Under the pieces are notes generated by a model. The model worked only from the letters and a program-made list of their open reading frames with translations. It made no database searches and was not told the origin of the DNA. From positions 186,001 to 250,000 of the forward strand of contig CAVWCW010000006.1 of NCBI GenBank assembly GCA_963753615.1: a DNA stretch of 64,000 bases, read 5' to 3'. A program made the translations under genes and the position numbers. Below, piece by piece: positions 8,634-18,640 of the stretch (positions within the stretch are counted from its first letter, which is position 1; each line of letters starts with the position of its first letter). Source of the stretch: CAVWCW01 sp963753615 (GTDB lineage Bacteria > Pseudomonadota > Gammaproteobacteria > Chromatiales > Chromatiaceae).

Positions 8634-9041
8634 ATGGCGATATCCATCGGCAAACTCAGAGGCATGAACGCGGACCTGGAGGCCAAGCTCAAGGCCGAGG
8701 GGCTGGGCGACACGGACAAGCTCTTGGCGGCCACCAAGGGGCCGGCAGACCGCAAGGGCTTGGCCAAAAAGACCGGGGCGGACGAGCGCGATATTCTGGA
8801 ACTGGCCAACCGGGCGGACCTGTCCCGGGTCAAGGGGGTGGCCGGAGTGTTTTCCGACCTGCTGGAGGAAGCCGGGGTGGACACCGTGAAGGAACTGGCC
8901 AAGCGCCGGGCGGACAACCTACACGCCAAGATCAAGGAGGTGAACGACGCCGCGCAGTTGGCCAAGCGCATCCCGACCGCGAGCGAGGTAGAGAGCTGGG
9001 TGAATCAAGCCAAGGACCTGCCCAAGCTGCTCACCTACTGA
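8634..9041 (+). CDS. DUF4332 domain protein (helix-hairpin-helix-like)
   Basis: The ATG at 8634 follows AAGGGGGC and gives 135 residues. The text has repeated short helical units with GLGDTDKLL, GADERDILELANRADLSRVKGV, SDLLEEAGVDTVKELAKR and KRIPTASEVESWVNQAKDLP. This is the pattern of DUF4332, a family related to helix-hairpin-helix modules that may bind DNA or proteins. No enzyme motif is present and the biological role is unknown. Confidence 0.75.
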   Translation: MAISIGKLRGMNADLEAKLKAEGLGDTDKLLAATKGPADRKGLAKKTGADERDILELANRADLSRVKGVAGVFSDLLEEAGVDTVKELAKRRADNLHAKIKEVNDAAQLAKRIPTASEVESWVNQAKDLPKLLTY

Positions 9042-9125
9042 GATTTCCGAGCGCCGATAAGCGCGGCGCCTGCCGCCGCCTGGGGACCTGGGCAGAATCT
9101 GCGGCCCGGGCAAGCAGGCGGCGCC

Positions 9126-9920
9126 TTACCGCACCAGCAGCAGCGGGCAATTGACGCGTTCCAGCAGTTGCTGGAATCGCTGCGGTTGCTGGGGCAGTTC
9201 GCTGTCCAGCGGCAGAATCAGAGCGATACCGCACAGACCGGTCAGGCGCTCCGGCAGCGATTCGCCCGGGATGTCGGCCGGGCAATCCACCAGGCGGGCG
9301 ATCAGGCCCTCCTTTTCCAGCCGGCGGATCGCTTCGGCGTGCAGTTCCCGGGTAGCGGCCCGGTCGGGGCCGGCGACGAACACGGTGAGCTGGGCGCTGT
9401 GGGCCTGCAGCATGGCGGCCCCGGCCCGCAATGCGCGCTTGCCGGATTTGGTACCGGTGAAGACCACGTAAACCGTCGGCTCGCGCCGCACCCGGTCGGG
9501 CGCAACCAAGCCGGCGGCACTGCGCCGGCGTTCTCCCACCAGCAGCAGATCGTAGCGGTCCCCCGCTTGCAGCAGCAGTTGCATGCGGGGCCCGCGCTCG
9601 ACCCGAAACGACCAGCGCACATCGGCCTCGAGTGCGGCTTGGGCCAGCTCCTGCCGCACGCGCGCCGCCAGCGCTTTGAGGGAGCGCTCCAGTTCGCCCG
9701 CGCCCAGGCTACGTTCGCGCGCCGACCAGTGCAGGATCTCCTCGGCAAACGGCAGGCCGGCGATGCGCAGCAGGTCGGTATCTTCCAGGAACATGCCTCG
9801 CAACTCGGCCCGCAGGCGCGCCGCCAAGCGCACCGCGGTTCGCAGGGCGTTGCGGTTGTCGCTGGCGCTGTCTAGGGCGAGCAGGACCCGACCCTTGAAA
9901 ACCCTAGTCCCGGCGTTCAT
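9126..9920 (-). CDS. Universal stress protein-like (UspA fold)
   Basis: The 264-residue protein begins with GRVLLALDSASDNRNALRTAVRLAARLRAEL, the typical first strand and helix of UspA domains, continues with GMFLEDTDLLRIAGLPFAEE, and has DRYDLLLVGERRR where Usp proteins carry their nucleotide loop. The second half (TVYVVFTGTKSGKRALRAGAAMLQ) looks like a diverged second Usp domain. The ATP-binding Gly-rich signature GxxG is not clear, so it may not bind nucleotide. It overlaps the Lon-like protease gene by 17 bases and is probably co-translated with it. Confidence 0.65.
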   Translation of the reverse strand: MNAGTRVFKGRVLLALDSASDNRNALRTAVRLAARLRAELRGMFLEDTDLLRIAGLPFAEEILHWSARERSLGAGELERSLKALAARVRQELAQAALEADVRWSFRVERGPRMQLLLQAGDRYDLLLVGERRRSAAGLVAPDRVRREPTVYVVFTGTKSGKRALRAGAAMLQAHSAQLTVFVAGPDRAATRELHAEAIRRLEKEGLIARLVDCPADIPGESLPERLTGLCGIALILPLDSELPQQPQRFQQLLERVNCPLLLVR

Positions 9921-12318
9921 CCTGGCCGCCCTGCCCCTTTCCGGCTTGCTCGAACTTCTGTCGCAGCTGCAACAGCCGCTCCAGGCTCTGGCTTACCAGG
10001 GCGTTGACCGAGCCGTCGGGGAAGTTGCCGTCGGCGTCCGCCTCGCCGGCGGGCAGCCCGGTCAGAAGTTCCATCACCTCGTCGACCCGCTCCACCGCAT
10101 AGACCTGGAAGCGCCCCGCCGCCACCGCGTCGAGCAGGTCGCGCCGCAGCATCAAGTGCTTGACGTTGGCGGCCGGGATGATCACCCCCTGCTCGCCGGT
10201 TAGCCCATTCAAGCGGCAGACATCGAAGAAACCCTCGATCTTCTCGTTTACCCCGCCGATGGCCTGCACCTGACCGAGCTGGTTGAGCGAACCGGTAACC
10301 GCCAGCGACTGGCGCAGGGGGATCTGGGCCAGGGCCGACAGCAGGGCGCAGAATTCCGCCGCCGAGGCGCTGTCTCCCTCCACCATGGCATAGGACTGTT
10401 CGAACACCAGAGTGGCCGACAAGGATAGGGGGCGCTCCCGGGCGTAGCGATGGGCCAGGCAGGCGGACAGGATCATCACGCCTTTGGAGTGGATCGGCCC
10501 GCCCATCTCGGCCTCGCGCTCGATGTCGACCACCTCGCCGTCGCCCAGGCGGGCGGTTGCCGTGATGCGCGACGGCTGGCCAAAGCGGAAATCCGCCAGC
10601 TGCAGCACCGACAGGCCGTTGACCTGAGCCACCCTTTCGCCCGCGGTATCGATCAGTATGGTTCCGCGCTGGATCTCCTGGTACAGGCGTTCCCGGTAGC
10701 GGTCGGAACGCTGGCTACGGGCCCGCACTGCGCGCTCCACATGCTCCGCCTCCACCTGCTTAACCCCGGCCTCGCCGGCCCAGTAGTCGGCCTCCCGCAG
10801 CAGATCCTTGAGTCCACCCATGTGCAGGGAGATGCGCCCGCCGTCTTCCACCAGCCGCGAGCTGTGCTCGATAATGCGCGCCACCCCGCGGCGCCCAATT
10901 GGCCGCAACGCCTCCTGCCCGACCAGGGAAGCGATTAGGCGGGCATAGGCCTGGGTGCTCTCGGGACCGCGCTCGAACGACTCGGAGAAGTCCGCATTGA
11001 CCTTGAACAACTGGGCGAACTCGGGATCGTACTCGGTCAACAGGTAATACAGCAGGCGGTCGCCTACCAGCACCACCTTGAGGTCGAGGGGGATGGTCTC
11101 CGGTTCCAGGGAAATGGTGCTGACTAGGCTCAGCATCTGCTCCAGGCTCTCGATGCGGATCCGGCCCGAGCGCAGGGCGCGCTTGAGGGCGTCCCAGGAG
11201 AACGGATGGGTCAGAAGCTTGCGCACGTCCAGCAGCAGGTAGCCGCCGTTGGCCCGGTGCAGAGCGCCCGGATTGATCAGGGTGAAATTGGTGAGCAGGG
11301 TGCCGAGCTGAGCCAGGTGCTCGACCCGCCCGACCAGGTTATGGTAGTTGGGGTTGGCCTCGTAAACCACCGGCGCGCCCTGGGTCTGGGCATGATCCAC
11401 CAACACATTGACCTCGTAGCGCTGGTGTTCCCGGCCGCTGGGCTGTTTGTGCACCTGTTTCGGCGAATCTTCCGGCACGAAGTCGTCCTTGTGCGCCACC
11501 ACGTCGTCCTGCACTGCCTGCAGGTACTCGAGCACCGCCGGTTGCTCGGCGAAAGCCTGGCGCAGCTCGCCGACGCACTGCTCCACGGTCATCTCCGCGA
11601 ACTCCCGGTTGAGAGCGTCGAAGTGCTTGGCGCTCTCCTTGTTCCAGTTGGGAATCTGGCGGATGGTGTTGCGCAGCTCATCCTTAAGCTCCGCGATGAC
11701 CTTCTGAATGCGCTCCTTCTCGTCGTCGCTGAGCTTGTCGAACTCCTCGCTGCCCAGGGGCTTACCGTGGTGGACCGGGGCCAGGGTATAGCCATTGGGG
11801 GTGGGGATCAGGGCGATACCTTTCTCCTGGGCGCGGTCGCCCAGGGCGGAAAAGGCCTGCTCTTCGCGTTCCTCGAACTCGTGGCTGATCTCCTGCGCGC
11901 GGGTACGGTATTCCTCGCTCTGAAACGCCGCCGGCATAGCGCTCTGGAGGTCCTTGACCAGACCTTCCATGCCGCTGCGCAGGCGCCGACCCTGCCCCGG
12001 CGGCAGCCGCAAGGCCCGCGGCTGCTGCGCCTTGTCGAAGTTGTTGACATAGCACCAGTCGGAGGGCGTGGGCAGTTGCTCGGCACGCTCGGAGATGTAG
12101 CGCCGCACGGCCGTCTGCTTGCCGAGCCCGGTGGGTCCGGCGAGATAGAGGTTATAGCCCTCGCGGCGGATGCCAATGCCGAATTCGATCGCCGCCAGAG
12201 CCCGGGACTGGCCTACTACTTCAGCATGGTCCTCGGCCCCGGCGGTGCTGTCGAAGGGAATCTGCTCCGAATCGCAGGCTTGGTATAGTTCGGCCGGGCT
12301 TAAGGTCTTGCTACCCAT
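9904..12318 (-). CDS. Lon-like ATP-dependent protease (LonP/YcbZ type)
   Basis: The 804-residue protein has a Walker A GPTGLGKQT at residues 61-69 and a C-terminal Lon proteolytic domain. The catalytic dyad is visible: Ser650 in VEGDSASAAE and Lys693 in GGVNEKIEGF. The long middle region contains helical insertions as in the YcbZ family, which lacks the Lon N-domain. By family it is a cytoplasmic serine-lysine protease coupled to an AAA module. It precedes and overlaps a Usp-like gene, a pairing that suggests a stress role. Confidence 0.9.
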   Translation of the reverse strand: MGSKTLSPAELYQACDSEQIPFDSTAGAEDHAEVVGQSRALAAIEFGIGIRREGYNLYLAGPTGLGKQTAVRRYISERAEQLPTPSDWCYVNNFDKAQQPRALRLPPGQGRRLRSGMEGLVKDLQSAMPAAFQSEEYRTRAQEISHEFEEREEQAFSALGDRAQEKGIALIPTPNGYTLAPVHHGKPLGSEEFDKLSDDEKERIQKVIAELKDELRNTIRQIPNWNKESAKHFDALNREFAEMTVEQCVGELRQAFAEQPAVLEYLQAVQDDVVAHKDDFVPEDSPKQVHKQPSGREHQRYEVNVLVDHAQTQGAPVVYEANPNYHNLVGRVEHLAQLGTLLTNFTLINPGALHRANGGYLLLDVRKLLTHPFSWDALKRALRSGRIRIESLEQMLSLVSTISLEPETIPLDLKVVLVGDRLLYYLLTEYDPEFAQLFKVNADFSESFERGPESTQAYARLIASLVGQEALRPIGRRGVARIIEHSSRLVEDGGRISLHMGGLKDLLREADYWAGEAGVKQVEAEHVERAVRARSQRSDRYRERLYQEIQRGTILIDTAGERVAQVNGLSVLQLADFRFGQPSRITATARLGDGEVVDIEREAEMGGPIHSKGVMILSACLAHRYARERPLSLSATLVFEQSYAMVEGDSASAAEFCALLSALAQIPLRQSLAVTGSLNQLGQVQAIGGVNEKIEGFFDVCRLNGLTGEQGVIIPAANVKHLMLRRDLLDAVAAGRFQVYAVERVDEVMELLTGLPAGEADADGNFPDGSVNALVSQSLERLLQLRQKFEQAGKGQGGQDERRD

Positions 12319-12351
12319 GCTGGAATGCCGCGCAACAACGGCGCACCGCCG

Positions 12352-12786
12352 TCAAAGATAATCCGGCAGATGGCTGCGAATCTCGTCCAAGTCGTGGCTG
12401 GCCATATTCTTGGCAACGCTGCCGGCGATGGCGTGCTGCACCGGGGCGTGCAAACCGTCGCGCAACAGGCCGAGAAAGGCCGGTGCGGCCACGATATAGA
12501 GCTTTTTGAAACGCCCCTGGGTATGGGCCGAAGTCAGCGTATCGCACACCTGCTTGGCGAAGCGAACCGCCTCCTGTTGCTTTACGTCCACCTTGGGCTC
12601 CATGGCGTGGCGACCCTGCCCCCCGCTGTCGAATGCACGCCCGGGACCATCGGTCTGCAAGTCCTGCCCGTGCAGGCGGGCCTCCGGACGCACCAAGGCC
12701 TCCACTTCCTCCAGATGCCCCTTGCGGGTCTGGCAGCTGAGGATTCTGGCCCGACTGCTGTCCGCCGCTAGTACCCAAGTCGTCAT
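12352..12786 (-). CDS. Host-attachment-protein family protein (PF10116-like)
   Basis: The 144-residue protein opens with TTWVLAADSSRARIL, followed by HLEEVEALVRPEAR and a variable middle, then AKQVCDTLTSAHTQGRFKKLYIVAAPAFLGLLRDGL and a C-terminal HDLDEIRSHLPDYL. This order matches a family named after a plant-attachment gene but widespread in free-living bacteria; it resembles a reduced eRF1/baeRF fold. The name does not imply a host here. It ends 33 bases from the start of the Lon-like gene on the same strand and may share its promoter. Confidence 0.8.
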   Translation of the reverse strand: MTTWVLAADSSRARILSCQTRKGHLEEVEALVRPEARLHGQDLQTDGPGRAFDSGGQGRHAMEPKVDVKQQEAVRFAKQVCDTLTSAHTQGRFKKLYIVAAPAFLGLLRDGLHAPVQHAIAGSVAKNMASHDLDEIRSHLPDYL

Positions 12787-12957
12787 TTGCTAAACCTCCG
12801 TCTTGTTATCCTGATTTGATCCTAGCAGCGCAGCGCCCGGCGGGGAATTGATGCCGGTCAGCTCCGCCTCCAAATTGCCTCGTGCCCGCGAGAGGTTGTT
12901 GTAAACTTCTGAGAATAAAGGGTTAGCAGAATACTTGGCCAGGACCGGCGGGATCCC

Positions 12958-13839
12958 ATGGACACGCCCCTCAACGAGCAGATCGCCGAGCGCTTGGAGG
13001 AGATGGCAGAGCTGCTGGCGCAACAGCAGGCCAATCCGTTCCGGGTCAATGCCTACCGGCGCGCCGCCCAAGCCCTGCGCCACTTGGACCAGGATCTGGG
13101 GGCGCTGTTCGAACAACAGGGCCAAGCGGGACTGATCGCGTTGGCCGACGTGGGCAAGGGCATAGCCGGGGCCATCGCCGAGTTGCTGACCAACGGCCGC
13201 TGGAGCCAGCTGGAAAGGCTTCGCGGCACCCTGGACCCGGAGCAGCTGTTCCAAACCGTGCCGGGCATCGGCCCAGACCTGGCCCGGCGCATCCACGACA
13301 CGTTGCATATCGACAGCCTGGAGCAGCTAGAGACCGCCGCCTTCGACGGCCGGCTGGCGCGGGTGCACGGCCTGGGTCCGCGCCGGATTGCGGCCCTGCG
13401 CGCCTCCCTGGCCGAACTGCTCAGGCGCACCCGGCGCGCCCCGCCAGTGTCGGCGGCCGCGGAGCTGCCGGTGGAACTGCTGCTTGAGGTGGACCGGGAA
13501 TACCGCAAGCTGGCGTCCCGGGGCGAGCTGCCGCGCATCGCCCCACGCCGCTTCAACCCCAGCGGCGAGGCCTGGCTGCCAGTGTTGCACACGGAACGGG
13601 GTGGCTGGCACTTCAGCGCCATGTTCTCCAACACCGCGCTGGCCCACCGACTGGGCCGCACCGACGACTGGGTGGTGATCTACTTCTACGACGACCACCA
13701 CCAAGAGGGGCAGCAGACCCTGGTCACCGAGACCCGAGGGCTACTGCTGGGACGGCGCGTTGTGCGCGGCCGCGAGACCGAGTGTCGAGAGTACTACCGG
13801 CGCGCCGGCGAAGCCGACAGGCCCGAGCCCACCGGGTAA
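12958..13839 (+). CDS. Helix-hairpin-helix DNA-binding protein with PolX-like N-terminal domain
   Basis: The first 160 residues resemble the 8-kDa and fingers regions of PolX/Pol beta: NEQIAERLEEMAELL, NPFRVNAYRRAAQAL, GKGIAGAIAELLTNG, then two HhH motifs, VPGIGPDLARRIHDTL and VHGLGPRRIAALRA. No nucleotidyltransferase active site follows. The C-terminal half (LPVLHTERGGWHFSAMFSNTALAHRLGRTDDWVVIYFYDD) is a separate domain found in uncharacterised proteins. It probably binds DNA, and repair is a reasonable guess. It is divergent from the attachment-family gene across 171 bases. Confidence 0.75.
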   Translation: MDTPLNEQIAERLEEMAELLAQQQANPFRVNAYRRAAQALRHLDQDLGALFEQQGQAGLIALADVGKGIAGAIAELLTNGRWSQLERLRGTLDPEQLFQTVPGIGPDLARRIHDTLHIDSLEQLETAAFDGRLARVHGLGPRRIAALRASLAELLRRTRRAPPVSAAAELPVELLLEVDREYRKLASRGELPRIAPRRFNPSGEAWLPVLHTERGGWHFSAMFSNTALAHRLGRTDDWVVIYFYDDHHQEGQQTLVTETRGLLLGRRVVRGRETECREYYRRAGEADRPEPTG

Positions 13840-13964
13840 CTCTAATCGGCGCACCCCCTGCGACTGGTTACTCCGAAGCGGCGCCAAGGCTAGCCCGCAT
13901 ATATCACCAGGCCGCCAGGCGCTTAGAGAGTCCCGGGTGCCGCTTCCAGAACCTCCGCCCGGCG

Positions 13965-14037
13965 ACAGCATCTCGGCCAGGGCGGCCCCCAGACCACGCC
14001 GGATCAGTTCGTGGTCGTCAGCGATCAGCGCCTTCAC
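13965..14037 (-). pseudogene. 5' fragment of a NarL/LuxR-type response regulator gene
   Basis: From a GTG at 14037, preceded by GGAAGG at a normal distance, the frame reads VKALIADDHELIRRGLGAALAEM, the exact style of a receiver-domain N-terminus with the DDH acidic pocket. After about 25 residues the similarity stops and no phosphorylation site or helix-turn-helix follows. It is a truncated relic lying in the 376-base gap between the HhH gene and the next secreted protein; nothing else is seen in that gap. Confidence 0.6.
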
Positions 14038-14215
14038 ATCTTCGCCTTCCCAAAGCGACTGCGCCGCGGCGCCGCGTGTTGGCACTATAGGTGGGGCAAC
14101 CTGGTACCGGGAGGGGAATAGCCCATTAGAACTAGCCGCTTAGAGCCATAACAATGGCGCTGGGTTTGGCCCAGACTTTAAGTCAAACTCAACGCCACCG
14201 TGCGGAGGTGATTCG

Positions 14216-14545
14216 ATGAGGAAGTCAACGGCGTTCACCGCGTCCCTCTTGGCTCTGCTGGCCGGATCGGCGCCGTTGCCGGCGGCCAGCGAGTCCAGCG
14301 CCGTGGAGCAGATGCAGCATCGGCGCCTGTTCGAGCCCACTGAAAGCGAGATGCGCCACGAGGCCAAGGGCAGCGTGTATATCTACGAAGGGCTGACGGA
14401 CAAAGCGGTGCAGCGCGCCCTGGAGGAGGAATTCGAGCGGGTCGGTAGCATGATGTTCATACGCACCATCGCCACCGACGACCGGGGCATACCCAAGCGC
14501 GCCCCCTACACCGGGGAACTGGATCAGGACGACGACTGCGACTGA
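14216..14545 (+). CDS. Small secreted protein of unknown function
   Basis: The ATG at 14216 follows CGGAGGTG at ideal spacing. The 109-residue product starts with a signal peptide (TAFTASLLALLAGSAPLPAAS) and a predicted mature part of about 80 residues containing HEAKGSVYIYEGLTDKAVQRALEEEFERVGSMMFIRT, and ends in an acidic DQDDDCD. No family was recognised. The 290 bases after it hold no gene I can support. Confidence 0.65.
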   Translation: MRKSTAFTASLLALLAGSAPLPAASESSAVEQMQHRRLFEPTESEMRHEAKGSVYIYEGLTDKAVQRALEEEFERVGSMMFIRTIATDDRGIPKRAPYTGELDQDDDCD

Positions 14546-14835
14546 GTCCGCGCTGACCGGGCTGATTTCAGGACGCAGGGACACGCCGCTTACGATATGC
14601 CCCCTTCGCCAGTTGTAAGGTTTCTCCCAGTCCTTGACCGACCGATAGGGCGGTGCAGCGCTCGGATATGGTCTGCAACGCCGGCAACGCCCCTGAAATC
14701 GCCCCCCGCCCCTTCTTCAGGGTCCCCCTCTGGGCAAGACCGCATACCTCGCCGCGGGCCCGCAAAAGGAAGTTAGCCTGGAGGATTGGAGAATCGTTCA
14801 GCTTGCGGCGAGTCCTCAGCCGAAGTGGGCCCCGC

Positions 14836-15615
14836 TCACCCGCCCGCTTCCGCCGGCAGCCCAAGGATCCTCCGGGCATTGGCGGTGGTCGCGACACCGA
14901 TCTGGGCCGGTTCGGCGTCCCGGACCATGGCCAGGGCGGCCAGGCAGTCGGGCAGGTATTCCGGGCTGTTGCGTTCGCCGCGGTGGGCCGCCACGGTCAT
15001 GTCCGGAGCATCGGTCTCCAGCACCAGGGCCTCCAGAGGCAGTTCCCGGGCCAGCCGGCGCAGGCGGGTGGAGCGTTCGAAGGTGAGCATGCCGCCGAAG
15101 CCGAGGCAAAACCCCAGCTCGATGAAGCGCTCGGCCTGCTGCAGGCTGCCGTTGAAGGCGTGGGCGATGCCGCCCACCACGCCAATGCGGCGCAGGGCCG
15201 CCAGCACCTGATCCTGGGCCTTGCGGATATGCAGCAGCACCGGCAACCCCGCATCCCGGGCCAGGGCCAGCTGGGCCTCGAACAGGCGCAACTGGCGAGC
15301 GGGATCGAGTTCGCGGACGAAGAAGTCGAGTCCGATCTCCCCCACCGCCAGGGGCCGGTCCCGGTCGAGGCGCTGCTCCAGCTCGGCCAGGTCGGCCCGG
15401 CGGTGGTGCTCCAGATAGATCGGGTGCAGACCGAGGGCCGGATGGAGTTCGGCATGGCGCGCGCACAGCCCCAACAGCCCCGACCAGCCGGCGGCATGGA
15501 TACCGGGCACGACGATGGCGCTCACCCCGAGGCGGCGGGCGTTGGCCAGCACTTGCTCCCGGTCCGGATCGAAGGCGGACACATCCAGGTGACAATGGGT
15601 GTCGATAATGCCCAT
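14836..15615 (-). CDS. TatD-family metal-dependent hydrolase
   Basis: The 259-residue TIM-barrel protein has every TatD landmark: IDTHCHLD at the N-terminus, GLHPIYL, AVGEIGLDFF with the metal-bridging Glu, PVLLHIRKAQ, AHAFNGSLQQ and LETDAPDM. TatD proteins are DNases or related phosphoesterases in the cytoplasm. The wording (YjjV-like) is closest to the shorter TatD paralogues. It lies 17 bases downstream of a broken L,D-transpeptidase gene on the same strand. Confidence 0.88.
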   Translation of the reverse strand: MGIIDTHCHLDVSAFDPDREQVLANARRLGVSAIVVPGIHAAGWSGLLGLCARHAELHPALGLHPIYLEHHRRADLAELEQRLDRDRPLAVGEIGLDFFVRELDPARQLRLFEAQLALARDAGLPVLLHIRKAQDQVLAALRRIGVVGGIAHAFNGSLQQAERFIELGFCLGFGGMLTFERSTRLRRLARELPLEALVLETDAPDMTVAAHRGERNSPEYLPDCLAALAMVRDAEPAQIGVATTANARRILGLPAEAGG

Positions 15616-15632
15616 GGGGCAAGTGTAGCGCC

Positions 15633-16203
15633 TCAGCGAATCACCACCCGGGTGCCCAACCCCACCCGCTGCAGCAGCCGGTCGATCTGCTCGTTGGTGA
15701 GGGCCACGCAGCCATGGGTCCAGTTGAAGTCCCGGTGCATCTGGGGATCGCCCTCACCGATGCCGTGCAGGCCGATCTGCCCGCCCAGGGGGTGTTCTGG
15801 GGCGGAAGGTCTCGTTCGGCCGGGCTTTTTCAATCGCCCGCCACTGCTTGGCGCTGATCCGCCCCGCCTCGAAGCCGCGCCGGCCGTGCTCCAGATTCGG
15901 GTAGTCGAGGCCGATAAAGCGGTGAAAGCGGCTGTCCCAGTTGATCCAGGCGATGCGGAACTCCCCCAGGGGGGTGCGGTTGTCCCCCCGGCGCTTGGCC
16001 CGGGTGGTGCCGTTGCGGCCAATGGCGATGTCTTCCATCACCAGTTCGGGACGCTCGCCGCGCATGAGGCTCAGGGTGAGCTTCTCGGTATCCACCAACA
16101 CCCAGGGAGGCTCGCTGTCCTCCGCGCCTGCTGAGCCGCCGCAGCCAAGGCAGAACAGGAACCAAACCAGCAACAGCTTCCTATACTTGAAAGAGAGGTT
16201 CAT
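15633..16203 (-). pseudogene. L,D-transpeptidase (YkuD domain), interrupted by one +1 frameshift
   Basis: From ATG at 16203 a signal peptide (KLLLVWFLFCLGCGGSAGAEDS) is followed by the start of a YkuD domain: VLVDTEKLTLSLMRGERPELVMEDIAIGRNG and GDNRTPLGEFRIAWINWDSRFHRFIGLDYPN. Near 15796 the frame changes by one extra C in a CCCC run; the continuation PEHPLGGQIGLHGIG and DFNWTHGCVAL carries the catalytic His and Cys of the HGxxx...HGC motif. Such enzymes make 3-3 cross-links in periplasmic peptidoglycan or attach lipoprotein. With the extra base removed the gene would be intact, so a homopolymer sequencing error is possible. Confidence 0.8.
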
Positions 16204-16230
16204 CAATTCGTTCTTACGTTGGGGTCTGCC

Positions 16231-17335
<1,105 letters not shown>

Positions 17336-17353
17336 ACCGAGAGGAGGATTCTA

Positions 17354-18637
17354 GTGGCGAAGCCGAATCAGTCAGCGGCGGCCGCATCGCGTCAGCGCCG
17401 TGGGGTCAGCGCCGCCCAGATCACCGCGAGTTCGGCGCCCCAGGGCAACGCCAACTCCGTCGATCGCTGGCTGCTGCAGCGCATGCTGAGCGGGCTCGGA
17501 GGGCCGCCGATCCGCATCCGCCTGTGGGACGGCACCCAGGTCAGCCCCCCCGGCGTAGAGCCCGAAGCTGAAATGCGCGTCGGTGACCGGGGTGCCCTGT
17601 ACCGCCTGGTGAGCGATCCGGAACTGCAGTTCGGCGAGGGCTACAGCCAGGGCCGCATCCAGGTGGACGGGGATCTGGTGCGCTTCATCGAGCTGGTCTA
17701 CGCCGGTCTGATGCGCACCGAAGCGAACACCTTGGGATACCGCCTGCGCAACCGACTCGACACCCTGAGCCGCAACGGCCTCGACCGGGCGCGCCGCAAT
17801 ATCCACCACCACTACGACATCGGCAACGACTTCTACCGCCTCTGGCTCGACCGCCAGCTGGTCTATACCTGCGCCTATTTCCCCAGCCCCGAAACCGACC
17901 TGGAAGCGGCCCAGATCGCCAAGTTCGACCATGTGGCGCGCAAGCTCTGGCTGCGGCCGGGGGAACGGGTGGTGGAGGCCGGCTGCGGCTGGGGCGCCTT
18001 GGCCCTGCATCTGGCGCGTAACTACGGGGTGCGGGTGCGCGCCTATAACATCTCCCGTGAGCAACTCGCCTACGCCCGCGAACGCGCCCGCAGCGAGGGG
18101 CTGGACGGGCAGGTGGAGTTCGTCGAGGGCGACTACCGGGAGATCGGCGGCGAGTACGACGTCTTCGTCTCGGTGGGCATGCTGGAGCACGTGGGCCCGG
18201 CCCATTATTCCGAGCTGGGGGCGGCCATGCAGCGCTGCCTCGGCCCCCAGGGCCGGGGGCTGATCCACAGCATCGGCCGCGACAGTCCCGGCAGTCTCAA
18301 CCGCTGGATCACGCGCCGCATCTTTCCCGGTGCCCAGCCGCCGGCCATCAGCGAGATGACTACCCTGTTCGAGCCCTGGGGCTTTTCGGTGCTCGACCTG
18401 GAGAACCTGCGCCTGCACTACGCCCGCACCCTGGAGCACTGGCTGGCTCGCTTCGACGCCCATGCCGATCAGGTGCGGCAGCAGTTCGACCCGGAGTTCG
18501 AGCGCACCTGGCGGCTCTACCTGGCCGGCTCCATCGCCGCCTTTCGCTTCGGCACCCTGCAGCTATTCCAGGTGCTGTTCAGCCGCAGCCACTACAATGG
18601 CATTCCCTGGAACCGCGCCCACCTCTATAAGGACTGA
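17354..18637 (+). CDS. cfa: Cyclopropane-fatty-acyl-phospholipid synthase family methyltransferase
   Basis: A GTG start after GAGGAGG gives 427 residues. The Cfa signatures are clear: HHHYDIGNDFYRLWLDRQLVYTCAYF with the bicarbonate-pocket Cys, VVEAGCGWGALALHLA as the SAM motif I, SVGMLEHVG, the His in LIHSIG, and the Tyr in HYARTLEHW. Such enzymes methylate or cyclopropanate double bonds of membrane phospholipid acyl chains using SAM. The next gene begins three bases later and encodes a flavoprotein, so the pair may carry out a two-step lipid modification rather than plain cyclopropanation. Confidence 0.88.
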   Translation: MAKPNQSAAAASRQRRGVSAAQITASSAPQGNANSVDRWLLQRMLSGLGGPPIRIRLWDGTQVSPPGVEPEAEMRVGDRGALYRLVSDPELQFGEGYSQGRIQVDGDLVRFIELVYAGLMRTEANTLGYRLRNRLDTLSRNGLDRARRNIHHHYDIGNDFYRLWLDRQLVYTCAYFPSPETDLEAAQIAKFDHVARKLWLRPGERVVEAGCGWGALALHLARNYGVRVRAYNISREQLAYARERARSEGLDGQVEFVEGDYREIGGEYDVFVSVGMLEHVGPAHYSELGAAMQRCLGPQGRGLIHSIGRDSPGSLNRWITRRIFPGAQPPAISEMTTLFEPWGFSVLDLENLRLHYARTLEHWLARFDAHADQVRQQFDPEFERTWRLYLAGSIAAFRFGTLQLFQVLFSRSHYNGIPWNRAHLYKD

Positions 18638-18640
18638 GAG

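Noticed and set aside
12352..12786. Evidence for a plant or animal host or a phage from the host-attachment family name
   Set aside because: The family is widespread in free-living bacteria and no phage genes are nearby.
14568..14897. Minus-strand frame with ALPALQTISERCTALSVGQGLGETLQLAKG
   Set aside because: It looks mildly protein-like but overlaps the tatD 3' end, has no start signal and matches no family I can name; not enough to call a gene.
14653..16134. Long plus-strand open frame opposite tatD and the L,D-transpeptidase
   Set aside because: The minus strand has full TatD motifs and a YkuD active site; this frame is a shadow.
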